A stretch of DNA of 16,940 nt, taken from Thermoproteota archaeon (lineage in GTDB: Archaea; Thermoproteota; Methanomethylicia; Methanomethylicales; Methanomethylicaceae). A program made the translations under genes and the position numbers. Location of the stretch: assembly GCA_030055545.1 (NCBI GenBank), contig JASFYK010000012.1, positions 1-16,940 of the forward strand, written 5' to 3'. Position 1 is the stretch's first letter; each line of letters opens with the position of its first letter. This document shows positions 14,761 to 16,940 of the stretch, piece by piece. The notes below the pieces were generated by a model, which was given only the letters and a program-made list of their open reading frames with translations, was not told the DNA's origin and did no database searches.

Positions 14761-16017
14761 TCAATCACCCAATAGTTCAACCTCTACTACTTCGCCTTCC
14801 TCTAGGCCTTCACTGTCCTCGCCTATTATCACAATTCCATCTGCCTTTGTTATTGACGTGAGGAGCCCAGAGCCCGTCAGGGCTATCGGTTCGGCTGTGC
14901 GATCCTCTCCATCGCCCTCCAGCGCAACCCTGAGGAAGTGCCTTACCCCTGGGTTCGTGGGGACCCTCCTTGAAATGTGGGCCTTCACCTTCGCCCTATC
15001 CCTCACCGGAATGCCTGTGAGGTGTGTTATCACTGGCCTAATGATGCTTTCGTACCCGACGAGGGCTGATACGGGGTATCCAGGCAACATGAAGAGCGGG
15101 GTCCCCATGTAAACCCCAAAACCCAGCGGCTTTCCCGGCTTTGCGGCGATTCCATGAAATACTAGTTTCGAGCCCTTCACCCCTTCGAGCGCTAAGGGGA
15201 CTAGGTCTTTGCCCCCGACCGAAGTCCCGCCGACAGTGATTATGATGTCAGCCTGACTGGCAAGATTCGAGAGCCGCCCCCTTATTGCCTCAAGATCGTC
15301 ATTGACGATTCCCCCATCAATAACGTCACAGCCAGCCTGCGAGAGTAGCGCCTTGATCATGGGCCTCGTCGAGTCAACAATGCTCATCCCGTCTAGGGCC
15401 CTTGGATCAGAGATCTCGACCAATTCAGAGCCAGTTGATAGTATTGCAACCTTGAGTTTAGATCTAACCGCAACTTCACGCATTCTTATTGAGATGAGGA
15501 CCCCGATATCCCATGCCTTAATTACGTGTCCCTTCCTGAACACGATCTCGCCCCTCTCGATGTCCTCGCCACACCTGGAGACGTTTGCGTACTTTGGGAC
15601 TGCCTTGAGCACTCGCACCCCGTTCTCTTCAATTTCGCAGTCCTCTGCCATCACAACTGCATCAGCCCCCTCTGGCATCGCTGCCCCTGTGTATATCTCG
15701 ACCGCCTCCCCCGTACCGATTCTTTTCCGCTCACCGCCAGCCTCGGCAATCCCAACAATCCTGAAGCTGGCTGGGTTCGACTGGGATGCGCTGAAAGTCT
15801 CCTCGCTCCTGACTGCATAGCCATCGACTGCCGCCCTGTCGTACGGGGGGACATTGTGCTGGGAGACCACATCCTCTGCCAGTGCCCTTCCAAGTGCATT
15901 TTCTGCTTTGACGATTTCCCCGCTTGTCTTTGCCTTAGAACATTCCTTCAGGGCGAGCTCGAGTGCTTCAGCGACTTTTAGGAGCTTCCTGAAGCCTTTC
16001 ATCTTCACCAATGCCAT
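14761..16017 (-). CDS. moeA: Molybdopterin molybdotransferase MoeA
   Basis: This 418-residue protein is a single-domain-set MoeA of normal length. It has the N-terminal helix KGFRKLLKVAEALELAL, PPYDRAAVDGYAV, AVEIYTGAAMPEGADAVVM, ILSTGSELVEI, ITVGGTSVGGKD, KPGKPLGFG and LPGYPVSALVG, followed by the small C-terminal beta domain. It acts in the last step of molybdenum or tungsten cofactor synthesis in the cytoplasm. A second moeA follows directly, so the two may differ in metal (Mo versus W) or act together. ATG 16017 is used here; ATG 16002 would also give a family-like start. The leader upstream is unusually structured and ends directly at the ATG. Confidence 0.9.
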   Translation of the reverse strand: MALVKMKGFRKLLKVAEALELALKECSKAKTSGEIVKAENALGRALAEDVVSQHNVPPYDRAAVDGYAVRSEETFSASQSNPASFRIVGIAEAGGERKRIGTGEAVEIYTGAAMPEGADAVVMAEDCEIEENGVRVLKAVPKYANVSRCGEDIERGEIVFRKGHVIKAWDIGVLISIRMREVAVRSKLKVAILSTGSELVEISDPRALDGMSIVDSTRPMIKALLSQAGCDVIDGGIVNDDLEAIRGRLSNLASQADIIITVGGTSVGGKDLVPLALEGVKGSKLVFHGIAAKPGKPLGFGVYMGTPLFMLPGYPVSALVGYESIIRPVITHLTGIPVRDRAKVKAHISRRVPTNPGVRHFLRVALEGDGEDRTAEPIALTGSGLLTSITKADGIVIIGEDSEGLEEGEVVEVELLGD

Positions 16018-16079
16018 CCCCGTGAAGCAGTCTCACCGGGAATCTCTTAACCCTGTCGGCAGCGACAGACCAAGTCGCT
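16018..16079 (-). promoter_or_regulatory. Structured moeA leader with competing hairpins
   Basis: In the minus-strand message three stems can form. Hairpin A pairs AGCGAC with GTCGCT (16061-16066 and 16074-16079, 7-base loop). Hairpin B pairs CTGTCG with CGACAG (16053-16058 and 16063-16068, 4-base loop). A and B share bases 16063-16066 and exclude each other. Hairpin C pairs 16018-16025 with 16033-16040, eight positions with one mismatch, and its GGGG strand abuts the ATG, covering the only ribosome-site-like bases. This looks like a cis-regulatory RNA controlling moeA, by inference. Confidence 0.4.
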
Positions 16080-16090
16080 TCCTAGCCTTC

Positions 16091-16570
16091 CTAATCAGGC
16101 AGATCCATCTCCAAAGTCCCGGTTATCGAATTCCCATACAGGGAGAGGAACATGACCTCTGCAATGCCTCTTCCGCCTCCAGCCTTGGAACCTAGGTTTG
16201 CCACGGGGACGCTCCAGCTGTACCCGATAAGCCCGACCCCCGTGCCAGCCTTAATCTCGCAGAACTCTTCTGACTTGACCCTGAAATTGCTGTTGAAGAT
16301 CACTTCGCCTCCTATGTTAATTATCTTGAGTGCGATGTAGCCGTCTGCTGGTCCGTTAGTGCCGTTTTGGTCCGCAAGCGCTATTGTAAATTTGTATTCA
16401 CCTCTTTCAGGACTGCCTTCTACTCCGAGTGCGGCAAATGCGGTTGGCTGTATTTCGTTACTCAAATAAACGTTTAGTCCGATGATTAAGAAAAAAACCA
16501 ATACTATAGCTACCAATGGGAAAATAAAATATTTCTTCGGACCTAAACTGAAGCCGCCCCTGACTGGCAT
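16091..16570 (-). CDS. Membrane-anchored small extracytoplasmic protein, unknown
   Basis: The 159-residue product has basic residues (R4, K12, K13), one membrane helix (about 14-36, YFIFPLVAIVLVFFLIIGLNVYL), then a beta-rich domain with many Gly and Val residues that should face outside. One NGT sequon is present. It resembles single-pass archaeal surface proteins with a pilin-like or Ig-like outer domain, but no signal-peptidase or class III site is clear. I do not recognise a family. CAGGAA lies 6 bases before the ATG. The gene is 73 bases upstream of moeA on the same strand. Confidence 0.65.
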   Translation of the reverse strand: MPVRGGFSLGPKKYFIFPLVAIVLVFFLIIGLNVYLSNEIQPTAFAALGVEGSPERGEYKFTIALADQNGTNGPADGYIALKIINIGGEVIFNSNFRVKSEEFCEIKAGTGVGLIGYSWSVPVANLGSKAGGGRGIAEVMFLSLYGNSITGTLEMDLPD

Positions 16571-16603
16571 TTCAAATTCCTGCTGGAAGATAGCATTCGT
16601 CAG

Positions 16604-16612
16604 TATTAAAAA
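16604..16612 (-). promoter_or_regulatory. TATA box of the small membrane-protein gene
   Basis: TTTTTAATA on the minus strand is centred about 38 bases before ATG 16570; initiation near 16583 leaves a short leader with the CAGGAA ribosome site. The moeA operon may also be read from this promoter. Confidence 0.4.
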
Positions 16613-16661
16613 TGTGCTACCGACGTAAAACGATCCTAAGTGGCATATCCAACCGGGAAAG

Positions 16662-16671
16662 CTTATTATCG
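16662..16671 (+). promoter_or_regulatory. TATA-like box of the aminotransferase gene
   Basis: GCTTATTATC lies about 30 bases before GTG 16699 on the + strand, which suits a leaderless or near-leaderless message. Confidence 0.35.
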
Positions 16672-16698
16672 CATCGAAGATATTAGACCAAACGACTG

Positions 16699-16940
16699 GT
16701 GTCCTCCTTGAGGGATGAAGAGCGAATCATTGACGACGGACTATCCCTGCATCTATTTAACACGTGGTGGAAACAGAGGGGCTGGGAAAAGCCTGTCCGG
16801 ATAGTCGACGCTGAAGGGGTCTTCCTGAAGGAGGCGTCTGGGAGGATGATCCTTGACTTCTCTTCCCAGCTGATGTGCTCTAACTTGGGCCACAAAAACA
16901 GGGCAGTTATGGAGGCAATTGCTGAGCAGGCAAGGAATAT
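16699..16940 (+). CDS. Class III PLP-dependent aminotransferase, N-terminal part
   Basis: The gene runs off the right edge; about 80 codons are visible. Segments such as HLFNTWWKQRGWEKPVRIVD, AEGVFLKEASGRMILDFSS and CSNLGHKNRAVMEAI match the opening of class III aminotransferases, with the family pattern of a glycine-rich turn, D-F and N-x-GH. The family moves an amino group from an omega-amino acid or amine to pyruvate or 2-oxoglutarate. The PLP lysine is outside the window, so the substrate cannot be told. GTG 16699 is the first in-frame start after the TATA box. TTG 16708 is an alternative with GGTG (16698-16701) at 6 bases. Confidence 0.8.
   Translation, partial: MSSLRDEERIIDDGLSLHLFNTWWKQRGWEKPVRIVDAEGVFLKEASGRMILDFSSQLMCSNLGHKNRAVMEAIAEQARN

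Noticed and set aside
1..16940. CRISPR array, rRNA, insertion sequence or prophage genes
   Set aside because: No regularly spaced repeats, rRNA segments, transposase or phage-like products were seen on either strand.

Overview
The window looks like a piece of an archaeal chromosome. AT-rich TATA-like boxes lie about 25 bases before several starts, and some messages look leaderless. Other genes carry GGTG or GGAGG ribosome sites. The translesion polymerase is Dpo4-like and ends in a PCNA-binding peptide. A ferredoxin:thioredoxin reductase is fused to a rubredoxin, as in some methanogens. AGG/ATA codons and TTG/GTG starts are common. A lineage cannot be named; an anaerobic, tungsten- or molybdenum-using archaeon (for example methanogen-related or TACK-like) is an inference.

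Left part (1-5979, mostly + strand). The N-terminus of an ABC transporter ATPase leaves on the minus strand. Divergent from it are an ArsR-type repressor with a CxC metal motif and two tandem thioredoxin-like small proteins, one with CxxC and one reduced to CxxG. Next comes a tight three-gene operon: a LuxE-type acyl-protein synthetase, a LuxC-type acyl reductase and an extended short-chain dehydrogenase. Together they look like a carboxylic-acid-to-aldehyde pathway without luciferase genes. A glutaredoxin overlaps a ferredoxin:thioredoxin reductase-rubredoxin fusion, forming a disulfide-reduction pair.

Middle part (5980-9074). A 50-residue gene with a near-perfect ribosome site lies on the minus strand. 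After about 380 bases of non-coding DNA there is a 597-residue membrane-anchored, sequon-rich surface protein. Its C-terminus has the Cys/His/Asp spacing of a divergent transglutaminase-like domain. A doubtful Cys-rich 64-residue ORF and about 500 bases without a convincing gene follow.

Right part (9075-16570, all minus strand). In transcription order: a small membrane-anchored protein; MoeA preceded by a leader with competing hairpins; a second MoeA fused to a periplasmic-binding-like domain and coupled to the first; a GcvT-type aminomethyltransferase; a small protein perhaps of the SecB-like fold; a Y-family DNA polymerase; and a DUF169 protein. At the right edge a class III aminotransferase begins on the + strand.

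The most interesting items are the archaeal LuxE/LuxC/SDR operon, the transglutaminase-like surface protein, the MoeA leader, the ArsR plus paired redox proteins, and the overlooked 50-residue gene.
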